64,000 nucleotides of DNA from Arenibacter sp. F20364 (GTDB lineage: Bacteria > Bacteroidota > Bacteroidia > Flavobacteriales > Flavobacteriaceae). This document shows positions 47,332 to 55,270 of this stretch, piece after piece. Where the stretch lies: contig NZ_JALKBD010000017.1 of assembly GCF_023015905.1 (NCBI RefSeq), forward strand, positions 51,573 through 115,572, given 5' to 3'. The position numbers and the translations under genes were made by a program. Below the pieces are notes generated by a model, which saw only the letters and a list, made by a program, of their open reading frames with translations, searched no databases and was not told the DNA's origin. Within the stretch, counting starts at the first letter, position 1. The number at the start of each line of letters is the position of its first letter.

Positions 47332-48579
47332 ATGGAAGTACTAAAAATAGCAACAGCAGGAAGTGTAGATGACGGTAAAAGTACCTTGATCGGAAGATTG
47401 CTTTACGATACCAAATCGCTGACCGATGATAAGTTGGAAGCCATTGAAAAAACATCGAAGCAGAAAGGATATGACTATCTGGATTTCTCGTTGGCCACAG
47501 ATGGTTTGGTAGCGGAAAGGGAACAGGGAATAACTATAGATGTGGCGCATATCTATTTCTCTACGCCCAACAAGAGTTATATTATAGCGGATACTCCTGG
47601 TCACGTGGAGTATACCCGTAACATGGTTACCGGTGCCTCTACCTCCCAAGCGGCCATTATATTGATCGACGCTAGAAAAGGAGTGATAGAACAGACCAAC
47701 AGACACTTTTTTATCAATAACCTATTGAGGATAAAGGATGTTATCGTTGCGATCAATAAAATGGATTTGGTCGATTATTCTGAGGACAGATATAATGAGA
47801 TCAAGGCAGATTTTGAGCAATTGATGAGTAAGAGGGATTACCAAGATCAGAAAATAACTTTTATCCCGGTAAGTGCGCTTAAGGGAGACAATGTAGTAAA
47901 CAGGTCGGAGAAAATGGCTTGGTACAAAGGGCAGACCCTCTTGGAGCATTTTGAGGAATTGGACAGAAAGGATATCTACAATGTAGGTACCCCAAGATTT
48001 CCGGTTCAGTATGTGATTCGCCCCAAAACCGATGAATTCCATGATTTTAGAGGATTTGCTGGAAAAGTGTATGGCGGTGAACTAAGTGTTGGGGATGAGG
48101 TAGTGGTGCTGCCATCGATGACCAGATCCAAGATCAAGGAAATTTATTTTTACGATAAGAAGTATAAAACAGCAACCAGACGTTCTTCAGTGACCATTAC
48201 CTTGGAAGATGAGATCAATGTAAGTAGAGGGGATATGTTGGTGAAAGCGGGCGATTTGCCTACTATAGATAAGCAATTTACAGCGACGGTTTCATGGATG
48301 GATTCCCAAAACTTAACTGTGGGCGGTAAATATGTGGTGCAGCACGGTGTGAACAAGGTATTGGCCAAGGTCGAGAACATTCATCATAAAATTCATCCAG
48401 ATTACTCAGGTATCGATACATCTATCAATGCTTTAGGTATGAACGATATAGCACAGGTTACTTTTAGATTGAACAAGCCAATTTTTTATGATTCTTTCAA
48501 GAATCATAGAACCAATGGCTCTTTTATCCTAATAGATAATCAGACCAATACAACAGCAGGGGTTGGGTTTATAAATTAA
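47332..48579 (+). CDS. cysN: Sulfate adenylyltransferase GTPase subunit CysN
   Basis: CysN hydrolyses GTP to drive APS formation. The 415-residue protein opens with the GTPase loop GSVDDGKSTLIGRLLYD, and has DTPGHVEYTRNMVTG and NKMDLVDY. It ends after the beta-barrel domains with no APS kinase (CysC) domain, unlike CysNC fusions. It is followed by an internal hairpin terminator before the sulfite reductase gene. Confidence 0.96.
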   Translation: MEVLKIATAGSVDDGKSTLIGRLLYDTKSLTDDKLEAIEKTSKQKGYDYLDFSLATDGLVAEREQGITIDVAHIYFSTPNKSYIIADTPGHVEYTRNMVTGASTSQAAIILIDARKGVIEQTNRHFFINNLLRIKDVIVAINKMDLVDYSEDRYNEIKADFEQLMSKRDYQDQKITFIPVSALKGDNVVNRSEKMAWYKGQTLLEHFEELDRKDIYNVGTPRFPVQYVIRPKTDEFHDFRGFAGKVYGGELSVGDEVVVLPSMTRSKIKEIYFYDKKYKTATRRSSVTITLEDEINVSRGDMLVKAGDLPTIDKQFTATVSWMDSQNLTVGGKYVVQHGVNKVLAKVENIHHKIHPDYSGIDTSINALGMNDIAQVTFRLNKPIFYDSFKNHRTNGSFILIDNQTNTTAGVGFIN

Positions 48580-48620
48580 ACCTGCTTCTGTCCCTTAAGG
48601 GATGATATTGTTGTCAATTT

Positions 48621-48652
48621 AACCTATTATTCCTATGGGATAAAGGTTTTTT
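48621..48652 (+). terminator. Hairpin terminator or attenuator between cysN and the sulfite reductase gene
   Basis: AACCT and TATTCC pair with GGGATA and AGGTT around a TAT loop, followed by six T. Partial termination inside the operon could lower the reductase relative to CysDN. A separate 12-bp palindrome, TCCCTTAAGGGA (48591-48602), lies just upstream. Confidence 0.6.
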
Positions 48653-48692
48653 AAAGAATTAATAATCATTTAGAATAAAAAATAGAAGTAGC

Positions 48693-50783
48693 ATGCGGAC
48701 TTTCAGAACAGAAGTGGAAAACCCGGTTGTAGAACAGGATATTATAGCATTGGAAGCTAAGATCCGTGAATTTCAAGGGGGTAGTTTGGACGAGGAAAAA
48801 TTCCGTAGTCTGCGATTGGCCAGAGGAATATACGGTCAAAGACAACCCGGGGTCCAAATGATTCGTATTAAGTTGCCTTATGGGAAGGTTAGCTCACAAC
48901 AGTTAAGAAGGATTTGTGATGTGTCTGAAGAATATTCTACAGGCCGACTTCATATTACTACCCGTCAGGATATTCAGATCCACTATGTGGACATTAACCG
49001 TACCCCGGAATTATGGGCCCAATTGGAGCAGGACGATATTACCATTAGGGAAGCTTGTGGTAATACGGTACGTAACGTAACGGCCAGTGAAACTGCCGGT
49101 ATAGATGTCAAGGAACCTTTTGATGTTTCTCCATATGCCCATGCATTGTTCCAGTACTTTTTAAGAAACCCAATAAGTCAGGAGATGGGAAGGAAATTTA
49201 AGGTTTCCTTTTCTGCCTCGGATGATGACACGGGTCTGTCCTACATGCACGACCTTGGCTTTATTGCCAAGATTGAAAATGGAGTAAGAGGCTTTAAGGT
49301 GCTTTTGGGTGGTGGATTGGGATCGCAGCCCCGCCATGCTGATGTAATCTACTCTTTTCTGCCTACAGACCAGATTATTCCTTTGATGGAAGGTGTGGTA
49401 CGTGTTTTTGACCGTTTTGGAGAAAGAAAAAGTAGGGCAAAGGCAAGAATGAAATTCTTGCTTAAGGATATTGGCTTGGACGGATTTAAGCAATTGTTGG
49501 AAGAGGAGCAGTTGGCAATCCCTGTCCAAACTTATGCAATAGACGCTGATGCCTACCCAGCCGTAAATATTGCCGTGATAGATGCTCCTGAAGTAACTAT
49601 TAAGGACCAGAAAGCCTTTGAAAAATGGAAGGCCACAAACTTGGTTCCTCAAAAACAGCAAGGATATGTTGCCATTGGGGTGAAGGTACTATTGGGTGAT
49701 TTTTATATAGAAAAGGCCAGACAGTTGGCTGATCTAGTAGAGAAATATGCTGCAAGTGAAATTCGGTTGAGCCTGCGTCAAAATATATTGATTCCTTACG
49801 TTAAGGAATCCTTGGTGCCCTTCTTTTATCAAGAATTGGAAAAATTGGGATTCGCTGAAGTTGGATACAATACGGCATTGGACATTACTGCCTGCCCTGG
49901 TACGGATACCTGTAATTTGGGTATTGCCAGTAGTACAGGGATTGCTGATGAATTGGAAAGGGTAATTAAAGCAGAATACCCACACTATATAGATAACCCG
50001 GATGTGGTTATTAAAATAAGTGGATGTATGAACGCCTGTGGCCAGCACAATATGGCCAATATTGGTTTTCAGGGAATGTCCGTGAGAACAAAGGATAAAT
50101 TGGTAGCCCCTGCACTTCAAGTGCTTTTGGGAGGTGGTAATTTAGGAGATGGAAATGGCCGCTTTGCAGATAAGGTTATTAAGATACCTAGTAAGAGGGG
50201 ACCTGAATCTTTGAGACTTATTTTAAATGATTACGATGCAAACGGGAATGGAAAGCCTTTTGTAGAATATTACGAGGAAAAGGGTCAAATGTATTTCTAT
50301 GATTTTCTAAAGCCCTTGTCAGATGTTGACAACCTAACGGCATCCGATTTTATTGATTGGGGAACCTCGGAAAAATATGAACAAGCCATAGGTATAGGAG
50401 AATGTGCCGGGGTGGTAATAGATTTAATAGCCACTTTGTTGTTTGACAGTGAGGAAAAGATTGAAACGGCAAAACTGAATTTGGAAGAGGAGAAATGGGC
50501 AGCCAGTATTTATCATTCCTATTCATCAATGGTAAATACGGCCAAGGCCTTGTTGACTGCCGAAAATACCAAGGTAAATACGCATATCAGTATTATAAAG
50601 GATTTTGATGAGTTGTTTGTGGCGTCCGGGAAGTTTAAATTGGATCAAAGCTTTGAAAAAATGGTACTTCAATTAAATCAGAATGCGCCTACCGAAGCCT
50701 TTGCAAAAGCTTATTTAAAGGATGCCGAAGAGTTTTTGGCCAATGTAGAGGCTTATAGAAAATTAGAATTGACAAACGTATAA
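48693..50783 (+). CDS. Siroheme sulfite reductase with C-terminal HEPN-like extension
   Basis: The reductase turns sulfite into sulfide. Two repeated ferredoxin-like/siroheme domains are seen, with the 4Fe-4S/siroheme cysteines C401-x5-C407 and C445-x3-C449. At 696 residues it is longer than ordinary ferredoxin-type sulfite or nitrite reductases; from about residue 560 a helical domain follows (MVNTAKALLTAENTKVNTH), which fits the HEPN-like extension that gives such proteins odd database names. Context favours sulfite over nitrite: the siroheme gene cobA is 2 bases downstream and the cys genes are upstream. Confidence 0.9.
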   Translation: MRTFRTEVENPVVEQDIIALEAKIREFQGGSLDEEKFRSLRLARGIYGQRQPGVQMIRIKLPYGKVSSQQLRRICDVSEEYSTGRLHITTRQDIQIHYVDINRTPELWAQLEQDDITIREACGNTVRNVTASETAGIDVKEPFDVSPYAHALFQYFLRNPISQEMGRKFKVSFSASDDDTGLSYMHDLGFIAKIENGVRGFKVLLGGGLGSQPRHADVIYSFLPTDQIIPLMEGVVRVFDRFGERKSRAKARMKFLLKDIGLDGFKQLLEEEQLAIPVQTYAIDADAYPAVNIAVIDAPEVTIKDQKAFEKWKATNLVPQKQQGYVAIGVKVLLGDFYIEKARQLADLVEKYAASEIRLSLRQNILIPYVKESLVPFFYQELEKLGFAEVGYNTALDITACPGTDTCNLGIASSTGIADELERVIKAEYPHYIDNPDVVIKISGCMNACGQHNMANIGFQGMSVRTKDKLVAPALQVLLGGGNLGDGNGRFADKVIKIPSKRGPESLRLILNDYDANGNGKPFVEYYEEKGQMYFYDFLKPLSDVDNLTASDFIDWGTSEKYEQAIGIGECAGVVIDLIATLLFDSEEKIETAKLNLEEEKWAASIYHSYSSMVNTAKALLTAENTKVNTHISIIKDFDELFVASGKFKLDQSFEKMVLQLNQNAPTEAFAKAYLKDAEEFLANVEAYRKLELTNV

Positions 50784-50785
50784 CA

Positions 50786-51619
50786 ATGATTAATAAGGTA
50801 AATGATATTCACGTTGATGCCACAGTGGTAATTCCTGATTCCAATCAGGAATCCATGAGCCATGGACAGTTAACCGTAGTAGGTGCTGGACCAGGCGATG
50901 TGGAGCTGATAACGCTAAAGGCCATAAAGGCCTTGCAGGCGGCAGACGTGGTACTGTACGACGCCCTTGTGGACGTAGCCTTATTGGAGTATGCGCCTAA
51001 TGCCGAACATATTTTTGTTGGGAAGAGGAAAGGATGCTACGCTTATCAGCAGGAGCAGATAAACGATCTTATTGTTAGCAGGGCCAAAACCCATGGGCAT
51101 GTAGTCCGATTAAAAGGCGGGGATCCCTTTGTTTTTGGTAGAGGAGCAGAAGAAATGGAATATGCGGCCAGTAAGGGTGTGAAAGTGGCCATGGTGCCCG
51201 GAATTTCTTCTTCGGTTGCCGTACCGGCATCCCAAAACATTCCCGTTACCAAAAGAGGTGCAGCGGAAAGTTTTTGGGTAATCACCGGGACTACCAAAGA
51301 GCATAAGTTGTCCACAGATGTTGCCTTGGCAGCTAAATCCAATGCCACAATAGTCATTTTGATGGGGATGGGAAAACTAGCGGAGATCGTAGAGCTTTTT
51401 AAACTGGAGGGTAAGGCAGATATGCCAATTGCAATAATTCAAAACGGTACTCGTGAGGACGAAAAGTTGGGTATTGGCACCATAGATACCATTGAACAAA
51501 TCGTGGTCGAGCGCCAATTGAGCAACCCGGCGATTATAGTGGTGGGAGAAGTTGTAAAACACAGATCGGCGGTATTGAATTATGCCCAAACATTAGAAGT
51601 ACACCCACAGGTGTTATAA
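50786..51619 (+). CDS. cobA: Uroporphyrinogen-III C-methyltransferase
   Basis: CobA/SUMT makes precorrin-2, the first step towards siroheme for sulfite reductase. The 277-residue protein has VGAGPGDVELITLKA, RLKGGDPFVFGRGAEE and VPGISSSVAVPA, the SAM and porphyrin segments of SUMT. The oxidase and chelatase steps (CysG N-terminal part) are not attached and are not in this window. The start lies 2 bases after the reductase stop, so the two are cotranslated. Confidence 0.95.
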   Translation: MINKVNDIHVDATVVIPDSNQESMSHGQLTVVGAGPGDVELITLKAIKALQAADVVLYDALVDVALLEYAPNAEHIFVGKRKGCYAYQQEQINDLIVSRAKTHGHVVRLKGGDPFVFGRGAEEMEYAASKGVKVAMVPGISSSVAVPASQNIPVTKRGAAESFWVITGTTKEHKLSTDVALAAKSNATIVILMGMGKLAEIVELFKLEGKADMPIAIIQNGTREDEKLGIGTIDTIEQIVVERQLSNPAIIVVGEVVKHRSAVLNYAQTLEVHPQVL

Positions 51620-51697
51620 ATAATAAAGAAAAGTACCTATCTAAAATAGTTTAGGATTTAAGGGTACAATTATAAATTAGGAATTAATCAAAGTAGT

Positions 51698-52762
51698 ATG
51701 ATAAAGACAGATATACTTATTATTGGAGCGGGTCCAACAGGGTTGTTCACGGTTTTTGAAGCGGGATTGTTGAAATTGAAGACGCATCTTATAGATGCCT
51801 TGCCTCAACCTGGGGGTCAATGTTCAGAAATTTATCCTAAGAAGCCTATTTATGATATTCCAGCATTCCCTGAAATTCTAGCCGGAGATTTGGTTAAGAA
51901 CCTGATGCAACAAATTCAGCCTTTCGAACCTGGGTTCACTTTGGGCGAGAGGGCGGAAACTTTGGATAAGTTGGATGACGGCTCCTTTGTGGTAACCACC
52001 AACAAAGGAACAAAACATCATGCGCCGGTTGTTGTTATCGCTGGGGGATTGGGGTCATTTGAGCCTAGAAAGCCTTTGATACCCAATTTGGTAGATTTTG
52101 AAGACAAGGGTGTAGCTTATATCATAAAAGACCCAGAGATATATAGGGATAAAAAAGTGGTTATCTCCGGAGGTGGAGATTCTGCCTTGGATTGGGCTAT
52201 ATTCCTGTCCGACGTGGCTGCCGAAGTATCTTTGGTGCACAGAAGAAATGAATTTAGGGGAGCTTTGGATTCCGTAGAAAAAGCTGCCGATTTGGCCAAG
52301 TTGGGCAAGATAAAATTGTTTACCGAAGCCGAAGTGGTTAAATTGTACGGAGATGATAATTTGGAAGCTGTTGTGGTAAAACACAATGATGAGGCCAAAG
52401 GCGAAACCTATGTGGAAGCGGATAATTTTATTCCTCTTTTCGGTCTTTCTCCAAAATTGGGACCTATAGGAGACTGGGGACTTGAAATAGAGAAAAATGC
52501 TATCAAAGTGAATAATGCCTACGATTATCAGACCAATATTCCTGGCGTTTACGCCATTGGGGATGTAAACACCTATCCTGGGAAACTTAAATTGATATTA
52601 TCAGGATTCCATGAAGCTGCCGTGATGTGTCAGAGTGCATACCAGTTGATCAACCCTGGAAAGCGTTACGTAATGAAATATACCACTGTTGGAGGGGTAG
52701 AAGGATTTGACGGTAGCAAGAAGGAAGCTAAAAAAGAAGTAGTTCAGAGTATTTTAGCATAA
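51698..52762 (+). CDS. Thioredoxin-reductase-like ferredoxin-NADP+ reductase
   Basis: This 354-residue FAD/NAD(P) protein has IIGAGPTGLF for FAD and VVISGGGDSALDWAI for NAD(P), and the late segment YAIGDVNTYPGKLKLILSGFHEA. It has no CxxC redox pair, which separates it from thioredoxin reductase and matches the YumC-type ferredoxin-NADP+ reductase group. At the end of the sulfite reductase operon it is the likely source of electrons, through a ferredoxin not encoded here. Confidence 0.88.
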   Translation: MIKTDILIIGAGPTGLFTVFEAGLLKLKTHLIDALPQPGGQCSEIYPKKPIYDIPAFPEILAGDLVKNLMQQIQPFEPGFTLGERAETLDKLDDGSFVVTTNKGTKHHAPVVVIAGGLGSFEPRKPLIPNLVDFEDKGVAYIIKDPEIYRDKKVVISGGGDSALDWAIFLSDVAAEVSLVHRRNEFRGALDSVEKAADLAKLGKIKLFTEAEVVKLYGDDNLEAVVVKHNDEAKGETYVEADNFIPLFGLSPKLGPIGDWGLEIEKNAIKVNNAYDYQTNIPGVYAIGDVNTYPGKLKLILSGFHEAAVMCQSAYQLINPGKRYVMKYTTVGGVEGFDGSKKEAKKEVVQSILA

Positions 52763-52785
52763 TTACCATTTAAGATTAGTCAAGT

Positions 52786-52815
52786 AACCTGTCAGGTTCC
52801 TCAACCTGGCAGGTT
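52786..52815 (+). terminator. Intrinsic terminator from a palindromic AACCTG(N)CAGGTT element
   Basis: Two copies of AACCTG-N-CAGGTT (52786-52798 and 52803-52815) pair as a 13-bp stem with a CCTC loop, followed by TCATTTTT. Each copy is itself palindromic. It ends the cys operon and resembles the CCTGCAAGGTT hairpins after metH. Confidence 0.75.
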
Positions 52816-52878
52816 TCATTTTTGCAAAATTCTCCTGAAATTGAATTTCTGGGAGTAATAAAATAAAGTAGCGTTTCC

Positions 52879-52909
52879 TTGCTTATAAAGGCCCTGATGC
52901 GTTACTTTG
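52879..52909 (+). promoter_or_regulatory. Promoter of the metH leader
   Basis: A -33 TTG (52879-52881) and a -7-like TACTTTG (52903-52909) are separated by 21 bases, and the SAM-I aptamer starts 27 bases later. Confidence 0.6.
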
Positions 52910-52935
52910 CAGTCAGTTCATTATAAATTTGAAAC

Positions 52936-53085
52936 GTTATCAAGAAAGGCGGAGGGACTAGACCCGATGAAGCCTTAGCAACCCTTTTTCTTTGTCGATA
53001 ACTATCGGGAAGAATAAAGAAGGTGCTACGTTCTAATCCTAAATTTTATTCTATTTAGTTAGAATTTCATTTGGGAATAGATAAC
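52936..53085 (+). promoter_or_regulatory. SAM-I (S-box) riboswitch upstream of split metH
   Basis: The core is very similar to the copy before metY: GTTATCAAG, GGCGGAGGGA, CCCGATGAAGCC, AGCAACC and AAGGTGCTA. P1 closes with GTTATC (52936-52941) and GATAAC (53080-53085). P3 is topped by CGATA/TATCG, and a P4-like arm has TTCTAA with TTAGAA. It should cut expression of the metH operon when SAM is plentiful. Confidence 0.93.
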
Positions 53086-53140
53086 AAAAAGAAAGACGCT
53101 TGTCCGAAACTTTCCCTTACTTGATTTTGTTTTTTTTAGA

Positions 53141-53172
53141 AACCGACAACCATGTCGTTAGACTTTGTTTTT
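53141..53172 (+). terminator. Putative expression-platform terminator of the metH riboswitch
   Basis: CGACA pairs with TGTCG around ACCA, with flanking A-T pairs, followed by a T-rich run. It lies between the aptamer and metH; the antiterminator pairing has not been worked out. Confidence 0.4.
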
Positions 53173-53274
53173 CGGGTGTCAATTATTTAATTTTGTGCTC
53201 TCAAGTAATTTGGGACTATATGTACTAGTATCATGGTTTGCTCCTTTATGGATCAAACATTTTTATAAAGTAAT

Positions 53275-54288
53275 ATGAAGAATATTCAAGACGTACTCAA
53301 GGAAAGGATTTTAGTGTTGGATGGCGCCATGGGAACCATGCTTCAGCGATATAAATTTACGGAAGAAGATTTTAGGGGAGAACGATTTAAGGATTGGGAA
53401 CATCCCTTACAGGGAAATAATGACCTATTGTCCCTTACCCAGCCGGAAGCTATAGCCGAGGTACACCGTCTGTATTTTGCAGCTGGGGCCGACATAGTTG
53501 AAACCAATACTTTTTCCGGCACTACCATTGCTATGGCAGACTATCATATGGAGGATTTGGTCTATGAATTAAACTATGAGTCGGCAAAAATAGCCAAGGC
53601 TGTTGCGGATGAATTTACGGCCAAGGAACCCAATAAGCCACGCTTCGTTGCTGGGAGTATTGGGCCTACCAATAAAACGGCCAGTATGTCCCCAGATGTA
53701 AATGATCCCGGTTTCAGAGGAGTTTCTTTTGATGAATTACGCGTGGCTTATAAACAGCAGGTGGAGGCCCTCTTGGACGGAGGTGTGGATATCTTATTGG
53801 TAGAGACTATTTTTGATACCTTAAATGCCAAGGCTGCTTTATTTGCCATTGAAGAGGTAAAGGAAGAAAGAAATATAGATGTCCCCATTATGGTGAGCGG
53901 TACTATAACCGATGCTTCCGGTAGAACCTTATCCGGCCAAACCGCTGAAGCCTTTTTGATATCCATAAGCCATATACCCATTTTGTCCGTAGGATTCAAC
54001 TGTGCCTTGGGAGCTAGTCAGTTAGTGCCCCATTTAGAGGTGCTCTCCAGTAAAACGGAGCATGCCGTTTCTGCACATCCCAATGCGGGATTGCCAAATG
54101 CTTTTGGGGAATATGATGAAACACCGGAGGAAATGGCGGCACAGATAAAGGAATATGCCGAAAAAGGCTTGGTAAATATAGTTGGCGGATGTTGTGGCAC
54201 CACTCCCGAACATATAAAGGCAATGGCCGATGTGGTTAAGGATTATTCCCCTAGAATTCTAAATACCTTAGAAGCGCATAACCAATGA
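53275..54288 (+). CDS. Methionine synthase N-terminal half: homocysteine S-methyltransferase
   Basis: This is the homocysteine-binding barrel of B12-dependent MetH as a separate 337-residue protein. It opens [13 protein letters not shown]; the zinc cysteines are C243 (FNCALG) and C306-C307 ([10 protein letters not shown]). Split MetH is known in Bacteroidota, with the pterin, B12 and reactivation domains in another gene. It is the first coding gene behind the second SAM-I riboswitch. Its stop TGA overlaps the ATG of the next gene (ATGA), so coupling is expected. Confidence 0.95.
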   Translation: MKNIQDVLKERILVLDGAMGTMLQRYKFTEEDFRGERFKDWEHPLQGNNDLLSLTQPEAIAEVHRLYFAAGADIVETNTFSGTTIAMADYHMEDLVYELNYESAKIAKAVADEFTAKEPNKPRFVAGSIGPTNKTASMSPDVNDPGFRGVSFDELRVAYKQQVEALLDGGVDILLVETIFDTLNAKAALFAIEEVKEERNIDVPIMVSGTITDASGRTLSGQTAEAFLISISHIPILSVGFNCALGASQLVPHLEVLSSKTEHAVSAHPNAGLPNAFGEYDETPEEMAAQIKEYAEKGLVNIVGGCCGTTPEHIKAMADVVKDYSPRILNTLEAHNQ

Positions 54289-55226
54289 TACCTAGCAAGC
54301 AGATTGTTATTGAAGCTGGGAATAGGGTTGCACCCTTTGTTCATAGAACACCGGTGCTCACTTCCCGCTTACTCAATGAAATGGCAGGGGCAGAGGTTTT
54401 CTTTAAATGCGAGAACCTTCAAAAAATGGGTGCTTTTAAAATGCGGGGCGCTATCAATGCCATTCAACAATTAAGTGAGGCCCAAAAAAAGGCAGGTGTG
54501 GTAACCCATTCATCCGGAAATTTTGGTCAGGCCTTGGCTTTGGCGGCCAAGAATTTAGGGGTGAATGCCTATATAGTAATGCCATCCAGTGCCCCGGCCG
54601 TAAAAATTGAGGCAGTGAAATCTTATGGAGGGTTGGTTACCATTACGGAGCCTACCTTGGAGGCCAGGGAAAAATCGGCAGCAAACATAGTTGCGGAAAA
54701 GGGAGCTGTATTTTTACATCCATCCAATGACCTGAATGTAATTGTGGGGCAAGGTACAGCGGCATTGGAACTATTCCAGGATCAACCAGGTTTGGAGTAT
54801 GTTATGAGCCCGGTAGGTGGGGGTGGACTTATTGCCGGTACGGCATTGGCAGCCCATTATTTAGGGAACAATTGCAGGGTTATAGGTGGTGAGCCAATGG
54901 AAGTGGATGACGCTTATAGAGCTTTTAAGAGTGGGAAAATAGAGTACAATACATCAACAGACACCATTGCGGACGGACTTAAAACTAACTTAGGGGATAT
55001 AAATTTCCCGATTATCATGGAATTGGTCTCTGATATAATAAGAGTGGAGGAGGGTGAAATTGTCAATGCCATGAAATTGATTTGGGAGCGGATGAAGTTG
55101 GTAATAGAACCGTCAAGTGCGGTGCCTTTTGCTGCCTTATTAAAGGAAAGGGAAAAGTTTAAAAATAAAAAGGTGGGGATCATACTCTCAGGAGGCAATG
55201 TGGAACTATCAAATTTGCCATTTTAA
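54285..55226 (+). CDS. PLP-dependent threonine/serine dehydratase-family enzyme
   Basis: The 313-residue fold II PLP enzyme has lysine K52 in [23 protein letters not shown], and the glycine-rich phosphate loop [14 protein letters not shown]. There is no C-terminal ACT domain, so it is the short type related to catabolic threonine dehydratase and serine racemase; substrate is not decided. It lies between the two halves of metH, overlapping the first by four bases and 44 bases before the second, and so falls under the same riboswitch. Confidence 0.9.
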   Translation: MIPSKQIVIEAGNRVAPFVHRTPVLTSRLLNEMAGAEVFFKCENLQKMGAFKMRGAINAIQQLSEAQKKAGVVTHSSGNFGQALALAAKNLGVNAYIVMPSSAPAVKIEAVKSYGGLVTITEPTLEAREKSAANIVAEKGAVFLHPSNDLNVIVGQGTAALELFQDQPGLEYVMSPVGGGGLIAGTALAAHYLGNNCRVIGGEPMEVDDAYRAFKSGKIEYNTSTDTIADGLKTNLGDINFPIIMELVSDIIRVEEGEIVNAMKLIWERMKLVIEPSSAVPFAALLKEREKFKNKKVGIILSGGNVELSNLPF

Positions 55227-55270
55227 AGACACAGTTTGGTGTTTTTAATGTCGAGGTCAATATAAAAATA

